DNA of 64,000 bases from JADJXM01 sp937967285 (GCA_050249535.1 JBFWQI010000014.1:62001-126000); one strand, 5' to 3'. Positions 26,021-42,242 are shown, numbered from the stretch's first letter. The notes: a model not told the origin generated them from the letters alone. Made by a program: numbers and translations.

Positions 26021-27061
26021 TCAGCGTTCGATCTTGACCGGGCGGCGAAGCGCGGGGCCGAGCACTTCTTCATGAAACCTGTCGCAGCCGATGCATAAAT
26101 TCCGGTAGGTTGCGCCTGACGGGAGGCGGACCGTCGAGGCCTCGATGAATTTGTCGACCGTCCACCCGTGCGAGATCCCCATCCGCTCGGGATGGCCCAT
26201 CGAGAGCGCCTCGTAGACGGGATTCCCGATCAGGCGCTCGATGATCGTTTCGAGCTTCTCCTCGAGCAGGTTGCCGATCGGATATTTCGTCTTGATGCAG
26301 CAGGGATAGACATTGCCTCCGGGTTCGATCGAGACCTCGGAGCCGTTGTAACGATACTGAAGAAAGTTGAGGGCGCCCGACCAGCGGTTGCAGAAATTGT
26401 CGGCCAGCCCCGCTTTCGACAGTTCATTCATCTGCGCCCGGCCACGCGGCCACAAGGGGCCGATCCACATATCCTCAGTCGCTCCGAAGAACGAATAATA
26501 GACATCTCCCGCCTGTTGAGGCTCTCCGCGATTGTCGCCTCCGGGATGCGGAAGCATGCCGCGCGAACGGAAGAGATCGGTCAGCTTCCCGACCTGCCGC
26601 TCTCTGGCTTCCGGCGTTTCGAGCCCCTGATGATGCTGATCGATCCCGGAGACCGAAACGTGCCGGACCTGATGCCGGAGCAATTCGTCGAGGATATCGC
26701 CGTTGAGGATATCCCCTGTGGTCTGCACGATCAGATCGACGCGGCCCGCGTACTTCGCGTGAAGCAGATCGAGCGCTGAGTAGAGCACCGGCTCGCGCAC
26801 CGCATCGAGCATGATCTCGCCGCCCGCCAGAATGATCCGGCCGGTCTTCTCTCTCGGCTCGCCCGTCTCCGGATCGCAGTCATTGAGATCCAGATAGGTC
26901 ATCCGGTCCGGAAAGTTTTCGATGATCCTGGCGTGATTGCTCACGCTCTCGTCGATCACGCGGCGCAGATCATCGCCGTAATACGGCCTGAACCGGTCCT
27001 CGTAACAGTGACGACAGGTGCGGTGACAGAGCCAGGTCGCGACGTAGTAGATTGATTCCAT
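26021..27061 (-). CDS. Radical SAM protein with additional C-terminal cysteines
   Basis: A 346-residue cytoplasmic enzyme. The start at 27061 (MESIYYVATW) is preferred: the open frame upstream of it only translates a heptamer array (LLSTFYFLL). The 4Fe-4S site is Cys12-x3-Cys16-x2-Cys19 (LCHRTCRHCY). Further motifs are GRIILAGGEIMLD (the GGE region that contacts SAM), GGNVYPCCIKTKYPIGNL and LCIGCDRFHEE, the last two resembling SPASM/twitch auxiliary-cluster ligands. Such proteins often modify peptides or act as anaerobic maturases. No precursor peptide or partner enzyme is evident nearby, so the substrate is unknown. It is downstream of the TVP38/oxidoreductase pair, with heptamer element 5 between. 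Confidence 0.82.
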   Translation of the reverse strand: MESIYYVATWLCHRTCRHCYEDRFRPYYGDDLRRVIDESVSNHARIIENFPDRMTYLDLNDCDPETGEPREKTGRIILAGGEIMLDAVREPVLYSALDLLHAKYAGRVDLIVQTTGDILNGDILDELLRHQVRHVSVSGIDQHHQGLETPEARERQVGKLTDLFRSRGMLPHPGGDNRGEPQQAGDVYYSFFGATEDMWIGPLWPRGRAQMNELSKAGLADNFCNRWSGALNFLQYRYNGSEVSIEPGGNVYPCCIKTKYPIGNLLEEKLETIIERLIGNPVYEALSMGHPERMGISHGWTVDKFIEASTVRLPSGATYRNLCIGCDRFHEEVLGPALRRPVKIER

Positions 27062-27065
27062 ATCA

Positions 27066-28728
<1,663 letters not shown>

Positions 28729-28732
<4 letters not shown>

Positions 28733-29454
28733 CCCGCCTCCATCGTTGATTCGCGCTCTTCCGACTGCTCCCCGCTCTCGACCTCGGCGAGCGCCTTCCT
28801 TGCCGTCCTCGTGATCAGCACGACGACGACTAAAGTCGCCAGCAGTCCGACATATTTCAGGACCTGCCCGAGAACGGTTTCACGCCCTCCTCCGGCCAGC
28901 GCGTCGCGGGCCGCCGCACCGATATACGTGTAGAGGAATGTTCCGGGCAGCATCCCGATCACATTCGCCAGCAGATACGAACCGGTCCGAATCGTCGTCA
29001 GCCCGAGCAGATAATTGAGCAGGGTGAACGGAAAGATCGGACTCAGGCGGGAGAGCAGGACGACCTTGAATCCCTCCCTGCCGATCGCCCTGTCGAGCGC
29101 TGTAAACTTCGAGTTTCCCGCCGCCCAGTCAGCCACTCTCCGGCGCATGAACGTTCGGGCCAGCAGGTACGAAGCCAGCGCCCCCAGGTTCGACCCGACG
29201 ATCACCAGACCGACCCCGGCCCACAAACCGAAGACGCTCCCGGCCCCGATCGTCATTGCGCTGCCCGGGATCAGCAGCACCGTCAGTACAACGTAGGCCG
29301 CAACGAATACGAATGGCGCCACAGGCCCCAGGCTCTCGATCCACCCCTCGGCCAGCGCGAACCATTCCTTTACCGGCAGAAACATGAATCCGATCCCCGC
29401 CGCCAGCACTACCAGCACTATCAGTATTATTCTTCCGCTTCCCGCACCTGACAT
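28729..29454 (-). CDS. TVP38/TMEM64 (VTT-domain) membrane protein
   Basis: A 241-residue integral membrane protein with about six hydrophobic segments, the first at residues 8-27 (IILIVLVVLAAGIGFMFLP). The VTT domain shows VLLIPGSAMTIGAGSVFGLWAG, YLLARTFMRR and LSRLSPIFPFTLLNYLLGLT, then MLPGTFLYTYIG. Relatives of DedA and TVP38 are thought to move lipids or ions across membranes; the exact cargo here is unknown. The gene overlaps the disulfide oxidoreductase gene by 4 bases, so a redox or detoxification role at the membrane is a reasonable inference. Confidence 0.9.
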
Positions 29455-29547
29455 CTGTTCCCCCGGTATCGACGATCTTCAGCGTCCCTGATTTTAGTCC
29501 GGACCGTGAGCGATGAATGTAAAATGGCTCACCTTCCGCCGCATCAG

Positions 29548-29588
29548 AAAAAATGAGGCGGTGTTCGAGTAATCCGAACACCGCCTCA
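29548..29588 (-). terminator. Rho-independent terminator of the HU gene
   Basis: A perfect 14-bp stem (29554-29567 with 29575-29588, TGAGGCGGTGTTCG) has a 7-base loop and is followed on the minus strand by TTTTTT. It lies 26 bp after the HU stop codon. Confidence 0.92.
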
Positions 29589-29614
29589 TCTGTTTCAAGA
29601 TCTGATCGACGCTG

Positions 29615-29931
<317 letters not shown>

Positions 29932-30024
29932 ATTCTCTGATTGATTATTCTTGAATCACGTTATAACGCGATCCACCCTCCAGGACGTCGCCTCTGCCTC
30001 TCCGGCCGGCGCGTCTTTGGTACC

Positions 30025-30053
30025 GATAAATGCTGCACTGTATCTTGTGTCAA
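30025..30053 (-). promoter_or_regulatory. Possible HU promoter
   Basis: On the minus strand an exact TTGACA (30048-30053) is followed by 17 bases and TTTATC (30025-30030), a weak -10 box, about 110 bp before the HU start codon. The remaining intergenic DNA up to 30403 shows no gene. Confidence 0.35.
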
Positions 30054-30403
30054 AGCGGGGCGAAGTATACCTTAGCTTGTATTGGAGCGCAAGAAAAAAG
30101 AGCCGATAAATTGCGAAATACCCTTATTTTTCAGGCTGAACAGGCCATATGGCTCTGAAATAGCCCGTCAAACGGTCATTTCGCCTCGCGCCGATCAACC
30201 GGAAAGGGCCGATGGCGCGTCTGACGGGATCTTCCGACAATGCTGAAGGAAGGATTGCCAAACGGCGTGACTTTAGTTTAGATTCTGTCCGCTCGCGAAG
30301 AATCCGCCGTCATCGTCAATATCGACGACAGCGAACAGGTTTTTCACCGCGGCAAGCACTAAATAAGAGTGCCGTAAAATTTTCATATCGGAGGATAGCG
30401 GTC

Positions 30404-30595
30404 GTGCCAATGGCTAATTGCCCTGAATGTGACGCTGACGTTCACGTTGACGAGGACATCGAAAAAGGAGACATCATCGAATGCGATGACTGCGGAGCCA
30501 GTCTCGAGGTAGTGGGACTCGATCCTGTCGAACTGGATGTCGCATCCGAGGATGACGATGATGAGTATTACGACGATGATGACGATGAATACTGA
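30404..30595 (+). CDS. LysW-like zinc-ribbon protein with an acidic Asp/Glu/Tyr tail
   Basis: 63 residues. GTG at 30404 is preferred because GGAGG (30390-30394) lies 9 bases upstream; the ATG at 30410 is the alternative. The N-terminal 40 residues match the LysW/ArgW amino-group carrier fold: NCPECDADVHVDED with CxxC, GDIIECDDCGASLEVVGLDPVEL with CxxC, together a four-Cys zinc site. True carriers end in EDWGE, whose terminal Glu holds the amino acid. Here the protein instead ends in an Asp/Glu/Tyr run (EDDDDEYYDDDDDEY) with a C-terminal Tyr. No lysine or arginine biosynthesis genes are nearby. So it probably does not carry amino acids; its role is unknown. It converges on the VWA gene, 17 bp away. 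Confidence 0.82.
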   Translation: MPMANCPECDADVHVDEDIEKGDIIECDDCGASLEVVGLDPVELDVASEDDDDEYYDDDDDEY

Positions 30596-30612
30596 GCCGT
30601 GTCGATTCCGGA

Positions 30613-31557
30613 TCAGTTAACCGGCGCGGTGTAGCCCAACCTGTTGACACGCAGCCTGACATCAGGCCGCGTGATCCTGACGCGGACTTCATGATATTTG
30701 CCGTCGCGAACTTCGGGATACCAGGCCACCGAATAACTCGCGCGGATCTCCTCGGCCAGGGCTCTGAAGACGGGAGTGAAGTCCGCCGCATTGGCCTCGA
30801 AGTCACGTCCGCCCGTCGTCGAAACGATTCTTGTTGCATCGAGCGGCGTGATCACGCGCTCTCCGGAACGGGTCGCTGAAAGCATGTATGACGGGAGCGT
30901 GATCGAATAGACGGTCACCCCGGCAGCATTGGCCCGCCTGACCATCTCACGACGGTCGATGATGCTCGCGGAATCGAATCCGTCGCTGATGACGACCACC
31001 ACCCGTCTGACCAGCCTGCCCCTGAGGGTCTTCGGCGCTTTCCGATCGAGCAGAGTGATCGAGCGGTCTATCGCATCGTATATCCTCGTCGACCCCTCGA
31101 ACTTCCTGACCTTTGAGATGGCCTTCTCGAGATCCTTTCCGTCGCTGGTGAAATTCTGCAGGATTTTGACGTTGTTGTTGAAGCCGAGCGCGGCGAAGAC
31201 CGAGTCGCCCTTCATGACCTCGGTGAATTTAAGCGCGGCTTCCCTGAGCATTCGAGTCTCCTCCGGTTTGAGGCTGCCCGACATGTCGAGAGCGAATACG
31301 ACGGCGAGAGGCCGCGTCAGCGTCGCCTCGTCGTTGACCGAGAAGAAATCGATCTTCCTCGGCTTACCGTCCTCGATCAACTGAAACTCATCCTCGCGGA
31401 GGTCTTTGACATACTCTCCCTTGCGGTCTGTCGCCACGACATCAATGACCACCAGATCGGTGTCCAGGCGGATGGTCAGCGCGGGACGCTGCTCCTGTCC
31501 CAGCGCCGTCACAGCCATGGCGATGATCAGTAAAATGCTTGCCGGACCAAATTTCAT
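30613..31557 (-). CDS. Exported VWFA-related (von Willebrand factor A) protein
   Basis: A 314-residue protein with a signal peptide (MKFGPASILLIIAMAVTALGQ). A short beta domain follows (RLDTDLVVIDVVATDRKGEYVKDLREDEFQLIEDGKP), then a VWA domain with an intact metal-ion-dependent adhesion motif DMSGS (Asp91, Ser93, Ser95) and VVVISDGFDS. I know this layout as the acidobacterial 'VWFA-related domain' protein, a family expanded in that phylum. It presumably mediates metal-dependent binding in the periplasm or at the surface. It is divergent from the gene at 31650 with only about 90 bp between start codons. Confidence 0.9.
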   Translation of the reverse strand: MKFGPASILLIIAMAVTALGQEQRPALTIRLDTDLVVIDVVATDRKGEYVKDLREDEFQLIEDGKPRKIDFFSVNDEATLTRPLAVVFALDMSGSLKPEETRMLREAALKFTEVMKGDSVFAALGFNNNVKILQNFTSDGKDLEKAISKVRKFEGSTRIYDAIDRSITLLDRKAPKTLRGRLVRRVVVVISDGFDSASIIDRREMVRRANAAGVTVYSITLPSYMLSATRSGERVITPLDATRIVSTTGGRDFEANAADFTPVFRALAEEIRASYSVAWYPEVRDGKYHEVRVRITRPDVRLRVNRLGYTAPVN

Positions 31558-31649
31558 CACGATACTGTTATAATCCGAGAGTCGAGCTGAAGCAAACGAA
31601 GGGTTCCGCACCTTCAACGGGTGCGTCAGGGATTTTAGATCGGAAGAAG

Positions 31650-32267
31650 ATGATCAAGATTATTCAGACAGTGGCGGCCGGACTTGCGGCGACCATCATA
31701 TTTTCGGCGACGGCTGCGGCCCAGTCGGCGAGCATCCGCGGGAAGGTGAAAGAGCAGAAGGGGAAATCCCAGGGCGATGTGCTGGTCAAAGCCGTCAACG
31801 CGGAGAACCGCGACCAGACATTCGAGGCCCGAAGCCTGGAAAACGGCGATTTCAATCTGACAGGCCTGCCGGGCGGCGATTACATTCTGACCTTCGAGAA
31901 ACAGGGTTTCAAGACCTTCACCACGCGCCGGCTGACCGTACCCGAAGGGGAGACGCTCCGCCTTCGCACGACGATCGAGATCGTCCGGGAAGGTGAGGCA
32001 TATTCGCTGATCCGCGGCGCGATCCTTTACGATATCGGCTACACCCTGCCCAATGCCCGCGTCCTGATCGAACGAATCGACGGCGGCAGAAAGTTCAAAC
32101 AGGAGACCGTCTCTCGCGAGGGCGGCGAGTTCGCCTTCCGCCTCCGCGCCGAAAAGGCCACCTACCGAATTACGGCCTCCGCCGACGGCTTCGAAACGAA
32201 ATCCATCGAACTCCAGATCGAATCCGACGAAGTTCGCAATATCGCGATAAATCTCGATAAGAAGTAG
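31650..32267 (+). CDS. Exported protein with two carboxypeptidase-regulatory-like domains
   Basis: 205 residues from ATG 31650, with CGGAAG close upstream. A signal peptide (MIKIIQTVAAGLAATIIFSATAAAQ) is followed by two Ig-like carboxypeptidase-regulatory-like domains: SIRGKVKEQKGKSQGDVLVKA (about 27-105) and IRGAILYDIGYTLPNARVLI (about 118-200). No enzymatic domain is present. Such modules occur at the N-terminus of the large TonB receptors in this genome; here they stand alone, so a binding or structural role is likely. The TAG stop codon (32265-32267) is the first TAG of a heptamer array, and the tail NLDKK runs straight into it. Confidence 0.82.
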   Translation: MIKIIQTVAAGLAATIIFSATAAAQSASIRGKVKEQKGKSQGDVLVKAVNAENRDQTFEARSLENGDFNLTGLPGGDYILTFEKQGFKTFTTRRLTVPEGETLRLRTTIEIVREGEAYSLIRGAILYDIGYTLPNARVLIERIDGGRKFKQETVSREGGEFAFRLRAEKATYRITASADGFETKSIELQIESDEVRNIAINLDKK

Positions 32268-32579
32268 AAAGTAGAAAGTAAAAGTAACTACTCAGCCGCG
32301 GAGCGACTGCTGAATTTAGCCGTGCCGTTTACGGCACGGAGAGCGTTCGTATATAAATTCCCGTCGCGTGAGCGACGGCTGATATCAATCGTCGCTCACG
32401 CGACGATAAACAAAAAATACAGCTAACCCGGGGTTTCGCTCGGCCTGTGGCCTCGCTTCACCCCGGGCTAAATTCAGACGCCCGCTGCCGCGGGCTCAGA
32501 ACAGGCTGAGCAGTTACAAGTAAAAAGTAGAAAGTACGGAGACCAGGCTTCAGGATCTCCGTACTTTCTACTTTCTACT
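32263..32579. repeat. Heptamer inverted-repeat element 6, interrupted by an inserted element
   Basis: The left arm (AGTAGAA, AGTAGAA, AGTAAAA at 32263-32283) is broken by a 234-bp inserted element and resumes at 32518 with A, AGTAAAA, AGTAGAA. A short spacer hairpin follows (GTACGGAGA facing TCTCCGTAC), then the right arm (about 32559-32579). Removing the insert and one copy of the 8-bp duplication restores a left arm identical to that of element 1. It separates the convergent genes at 31650 and 32584. Confidence 0.92.
32284..32517. mobile_element. Non-autonomous inverted-repeat element (MITE-like), copy 1, with 8-bp target duplication
   Basis: 234 bp with terminal inverted repeats GTAACTACTCAGCC and GGCTGAGCAGTTAC (one mismatch). 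It is flanked on both sides by AAGTAAAA (32276-32283 and 32518-32525). Internally it has several GC-rich hairpins, including CGTCGCGTGAGCGACG and CCCGGGGTTTCGC...CCCCGGG. It has no open frame. The copy at 48176-48419 is closely similar along its length. Confidence 0.9.
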
Positions 32580-32583
32580 GAAA

Positions 32584-33919
<1,336 letters not shown>

Positions 33920-34149
33920 GCCTGTGAAATTTGAGATCTGGAAAATCAAAGCACGAGAATGGTGCCCGGTTCGGTGAGATTCGCGATTGAGCAGATCCGG
34001 AGAAGTGCCTGATTGACGATTCTTCAATCGGTGGTCGTGGAACTACGGGTTGCCAAACGAATCATCCTCGGAATTGAAAAGGGGGTCGATTTCAAACTAT
34101 TCGATTGATTGTGCTCTTTCGATCGAAAAAGACAGCTAAAAGTGCGGGA

Positions 34150-34734
<585 letters not shown>

Positions 34735-34746
34735 CTCTGACCGGAC

Positions 34747-37212
<2,466 letters not shown>

Positions 37213-37394
37213 GGTTTGAGAACCTCAATGGATGACAGGTAATTTATCCGGTTGCGCCGAGTTCGCCGGGAGAATTATAAGGTTGTTCTTGACGGGAACA
37301 TCCCGGGGGAAACGGCGCCGTCCGGAAGCCGTTTTATCGGCGGGTCGAAATCAGCGAACCTGTTCGTCGATTTGAGCGTGCCGGGCGACGATCG

Positions 37395-38621
<1,227 letters not shown>

Positions 38622-38736
38622 TAAATCCCGGCCTCCAATTCAGTCTGTTGCACCATCACCTTCAATGCGCCCTGTCTTTCGATATCCTGTGCGGCACACC
38701 GCCATCATAAACAAGTGGCTGCAGGGGCGCAAGCAC

Positions 38737-39147
38737 TCAACCGCCCAGCAGCAGGCTGGACTTGAGAACCTCGCAGGCACGGACGCACTTATCGCAGATC
38801 TGAGCCTGATTTCCGGGAAAGATGCGTTCTCCCTGCGGATTGTCCCGGTCATGAATGTTGAAACTGCAGCTTGCGGAAGAGGGCGAGTCGTCGCCGAACA
38901 GCTTTCTGTACCACGGGCGGCGCGGCCTCGGCGGCCGGACTCCCATCTCCCTGTAATCGTGGAGCAGCTGCACGCAGACGTCCACGCACTCGTCGCAGAT
39001 GTAGCCCGTCACCCCCTCGAACAAACGAGCCACCTCTCCATCGCCCAGTCCGCAGAAAGAACAGACCAGTCCGTCGCGCCGCGGTTGCGGATCCCCGGAT
39101 CCATCGAATGCCGAGTGAGGGGCGACCGAAGGGTTTTGTTCGTTCAT
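38737..39147 (-). CDS. Stand-alone ClpX-type zinc-binding protein with two zinc-finger modules
   Basis: A 136-residue protein without any ATPase domain. Module 1 (Cys29, Cys32, Cys51, Cys54) reads LVCSFCGLGDGEVARLFEG...ICDECVDVC and is clearly the ClpX N-terminal zinc-binding domain. Module 2 (residues 94-125) reads CSFN...QICDKCVRAC and looks like a degenerate copy: Asn97 replaces the second Cys, with Cys94, Cys118 and Cys121 kept and His99 as a possible replacement ligand. A basic Pro/Arg linker (RPPRPRRPWYRKLF) joins them. It sits 27 bp after clpP and 115 bp before clpX on the same strand, so it is probably cotranscribed with both. ClpX zinc domains dimerise and bind adaptors and substrates; this protein could compete for or deliver them. 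The function is inferred from family and position. Confidence 0.85.
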   Translation of the reverse strand: MNEQNPSVAPHSAFDGSGDPQPRRDGLVCSFCGLGDGEVARLFEGVTGYICDECVDVCVQLLHDYREMGVRPPRPRRPWYRKLFGDDSPSSASCSFNIHDRDNPQGERIFPGNQAQICDKCVRACEVLKSSLLLGG

Positions 39148-39174
39148 AATTTTCCCGATCGGGGCGTGACGGCT

Positions 39175-39777
39175 CTATTCGCGATGCTTGATCACCTGAT
39201 CGATGATGCCGTATTCGCGAGCCTGCGACGCGCTCATGATCCTGTCGCGCTCGACGTCCCGCTCTATGGTTTCGATCGACTGGCCGGTGTGATTGGCCAG
39301 AATCTCGTTGAGGCGCTCGCGCAGTCTCAGAATCTCCTCGGCCGCGATCTTGATGTCAGTGGCCTGGCCGCCGATGCCGCCGGCCGAAGGCTGATGGATC
39401 AGAATTCGCGAATTCGGGAGGGCGAACCGGCGCCCCTTGGTGCCTGCCGCCAGCAGCACGGCGCCCATCGAAGCGCACTGCCCGATGCAGAAAGTGGTGA
39501 CCGGACAGCGGACGAACTGCATGGTGTCGTAGATCGCCATGCCGGCCGTGACCGAACCGCCCGGGGAGTTGATGTAGAGGGAAATCTCGCGATCCGGGTC
39601 TTCCGATTCGAGAAAGAGCATCTGGGCGACGACCAGGTTGGCGACCGTGTCGTCGATCGGAGTCCCGATGAAGATGATGTTGTCCTTGAGCAGCCGCGAA
39701 TAGATATCGAATGCGCGCTCGCCGCGCGCCGTCTGTTCGACGACCATCGGAACAAGATGAGAAGTTGGATTGATCAT
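39175..39777 (-). CDS. clpP: ClpP, proteolytic subunit of ATP-dependent Clp protease
   Basis: A 200-residue serine protease that forms a two-ring barrel with ClpX. The catalytic triad is complete: Ser103 (GQCASMGA), His128 (LIHQP) and Asp178 (IERDVERD). Other family marks are LYINSPGGSVTAGMAIYD and HTGQSIE. The N-terminus (MINPTSHLVPMVVEQTARGERAFDIYSRLL) is typical of processed ClpP. The family length is about 195-207. It is followed by the zinc-finger protein and clpX. Confidence 0.97.
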   Translation of the reverse strand: MINPTSHLVPMVVEQTARGERAFDIYSRLLKDNIIFIGTPIDDTVANLVVAQMLFLESEDPDREISLYINSPGGSVTAGMAIYDTMQFVRCPVTTFCIGQCASMGAVLLAAGTKGRRFALPNSRILIHQPSAGGIGGQATDIKIAAEEILRLRERLNEILANHTGQSIETIERDVERDRIMSASQAREYGIIDQVIKHRE

Positions 39778-39923
39778 AACGCTTGATCCTGTCGATAACG
39801 GGCCCGCTGATTCAGGCCGCGCATCAGAAATATATGATAAAGACTGTTCAAAGGTCTGTCGACCAGCTTACGAAAAAAGGATGATTAGACCGATTGTTGA
39901 CCTGGGGTTTCAATTTGCGGACT

Positions 39924-39960
39924 GAGCGAACCGGATGACCTCAGTGTCCGCGGTTCGCTC
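39924..39960. repeat. Hairpin between clpP and tig
   Basis: An exact 9-bp inverted repeat (GAGCGAACC / GGTTCGCTC) with a 19-base centre lies just after the tig stop codon (39966). Neither strand has a U-tract, so it is not a typical terminator. It may stabilise the tig 3' end. Confidence 0.5.
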
Positions 39961-39965
39961 CGGGG

Positions 39966-41324
39966 CTACTCGCCTGGCGGCACTTCCGGGGCGGCGTCCG
40001 GGTCGTTGCCTGATCCGGCATCCTCGACCAGATCCTCCGTGGAGATTTCAGCGCAGCCGCGAACGAAATCCAGCACTTTTTTGTATCGCAGCCTGTTTTC
40101 GATACTAGAAAGGGCTTCATTCTTTGTCAAGCGGTCTTTCAGCAGAGCCGGGTCCTCGCCGTTGCTCTCGGCCATCCGCTGAATTTCGGCGTCGATATCA
40201 GACTCGGCAACTTCGATCTTCTCGGCGTCGCCGATCCGCGAGACGACCAGAGCGGCGCGGACATCCTTGACCGCCACCTTGCGCGCCTCCTCCATCTGCC
40301 TGTCCCAGTCCATCTGGTTGAGGTATTCGCGCGGCATTCCGCTGCGAAGCATCATATACGCCAGTTCGCGCGTCCGATCGGCGGCCTGCCTTTCGATGAG
40401 CGAGGCCGGAACCTCGAAATCGTAGGGTTCGATCAGACGGTCGAACAGATCGCCGTCGAGACGCGAATCGGAGTCTTTCTCGGCGGCCGCGGTCAGGTTG
40501 GCGCGTATCTTCTCGCGCATCTCGGCCAGGGTTTCCGCATCGCCGTGTTCTTTGGCGAAATCGTCATCGAGTTCAGGGTAGTCCTTCTGCCTGACGGAGA
40601 TGACCGTCGCGGTGAAATCGACGGTTTTGCCGGCCAGATCGCCGCCATCGTAATCCTCGGGATAGGTCACCCGGAACTCTTTGACATCTCCGGCCTTGAC
40701 GCCGGTCAGCGCTGTGTCGAATTCAGGCTGGATGTTCTCCGAGCCTAGTTCGACCCGGATATCCTCGGAACTGATCTCTTCTTCATCGGGCTGATCGACA
40801 TATTTCCCCATCAGATCGAACGAAACGATGTCGCCGGTCTGCGAGGGTCGATCCTCGACGGGGACGAACTCGACGGCCCCCTGACGGCGGCGCTCGACCA
40901 CCTCGGCGACCTGCTCGTCGGTCACTCCGGCGACTTTCCGAGTCAGACTGAGCCCCTTGTACTCCTGCAACTTGAATTCAGGGATGACGTCGACGGTCGC
41001 CTTGAATCTGAGCGGCCCGCCGTCGTCGATCTCGATATCATCGATCTCGGGCTCTCCCACGACATCCAGTTTGTTGTCGATGATCGCATGCTGCAGAGCA
41101 TGAGGCAGCAGTCGACCGATCACTTCCTCTTTGACGTCCTTGGCAAACCGCTGTTTGACCACTCCCCGCGGCACTCTTCCGGGCCGGAATCCCGGCACTT
41201 TCGCATACCGCGAATATGCGTCATAGGTCTTTTCGAACTCCGCTTTGACCTCTTCGACCGGGACCTCGATCGTCAGCCCCTTCCTGGACTGCGACAATTC
41301 AGCTACGGCAACTTCGAGTTTCAA
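39966..41324 (-). CDS. tig: Trigger factor (ribosome-associated chaperone)
   Basis: A 452-residue peptidyl-prolyl isomerase/chaperone that binds nascent chains at the ribosome exit. The start codon is TTG (41322-41324); the protein reads MKLEVAVAELSQSRKGLTIE, the normal family N-terminus, and no better start exists. The ribosome-binding signature VPGFRPGRVPRGVV lies at residues 43-56. The FKBP-like domain (about 155-240) has QTGDIVSFDLMGKY, and the helical C-terminal arms follow. The acidic tail (EDAGSGNDPDAAPEVPPGE) is variable. It heads the tig-clpP-clpX-lon run, a widely conserved quality-control cluster. The heptamer variant element lies just upstream. Confidence 0.95.
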   Translation of the reverse strand: MKLEVAVAELSQSRKGLTIEVPVEEVKAEFEKTYDAYSRYAKVPGFRPGRVPRGVVKQRFAKDVKEEVIGRLLPHALQHAIIDNKLDVVGEPEIDDIEIDDGGPLRFKATVDVIPEFKLQEYKGLSLTRKVAGVTDEQVAEVVERRRQGAVEFVPVEDRPSQTGDIVSFDLMGKYVDQPDEEEISSEDIRVELGSENIQPEFDTALTGVKAGDVKEFRVTYPEDYDGGDLAGKTVDFTATVISVRQKDYPELDDDFAKEHGDAETLAEMREKIRANLTAAAEKDSDSRLDGDLFDRLIEPYDFEVPASLIERQAADRTRELAYMMLRSGMPREYLNQMDWDRQMEEARKVAVKDVRAALVVSRIGDAEKIEVAESDIDAEIQRMAESNGEDPALLKDRLTKNEALSSIENRLRYKKVLDFVRGCAEISTEDLVEDAGSGNDPDAAPEVPPGE

Positions 41325-41349
41325 GGTTTAAGATACCTTTCTAATAGAT

Positions 41350-41564
<215 letters not shown>

Positions 41565-41598
41565 TCGGCCAGACTGTTCGGAAGCCTGTTAATACTGC

Positions 41599-41636
<38 letters not shown>

Positions 41637-41789
41637 TGAGGCCGGCGGGAGAGGGTGCCTTGAGCCACGGCGGGGGCGATTGAAATCAGTGACGTGCGTC
41701 TGCCGGATTGTCCGGTTTGACACCCGGCGCGGGTTGCCCCTATAAAATTGAGGAGCAGCGAATACAAATCGGACGGGAGGAAGATGGAT

Positions 41790-42242
41790 ATGACCTTTCT
41801 TGAGAGAATCAATCAGGACCTGACGGCGGCGATGAAAAATAAAGAGGCCGACCGGCTGTCGACTTTGCGGATGGTCAAGACAGCGATCAAGAACCGCGAG
41901 ATCGAGAAGATGTCGCCGCTCACCGACGACGAGGCGATCAAAATGCTCCAGTCGCTGGTCAAGCAGCGCCGGGACAGCATCGAACAGTACACTCAGGCCG
42001 GGCGAACCGAACTGGCCGAGAAGGAAGCGGCAGAGATCGCGATCATCGAAGCCTACCTCCCGGCGGCTCTCGACGAAGCGACGATCACGCGCATCGTGGA
42101 TGAGACGATCCGCGAAACCGGCGCGTCCTCGATGAAGGAGATGGGGGCGGTGATGAAAGGCGTCATGGCGAAGCTGGCCGGTCAGACGGTCGACGGCAAG
42201 GTGGTCAACGGCATCGTCCGCTCAAGGCTTGGCGCGCCGTGA
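41790..42242 (+). CDS. GatB/YqeY-domain protein
   Basis: 150 residues. ATG 41790 lies 9 bases after GGGAGG (41775-41780); the ATG at 41784 would be only 3 bases away and is less likely. The protein reads MTFLERINQDLTAAMKNKEADRLSTLRMVKTAIKNREIEK, then ending in VDGKVVNGIVRSRLG, the YqeY family over its full length. The family resembles the tail domain of GatB of the tRNA-dependent amidotransferase and is thought to act near tRNA metabolism, though the role is not defined. It is divergent from tRNA-Leu. Confidence 0.93.
   Translation: MTFLERINQDLTAAMKNKEADRLSTLRMVKTAIKNREIEKMSPLTDDEAIKMLQSLVKQRRDSIEQYTQAGRTELAEKEAAEIAIIEAYLPAALDEATITRIVDETIRETGASSMKEMGAVMKGVMAKLAGQTVDGKVVNGIVRSRLGAP

Noticed and set aside
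39924..39960. Rho-independent terminator for tig
   Set aside because: The hairpin is perfect but neither strand has a following U-tract.
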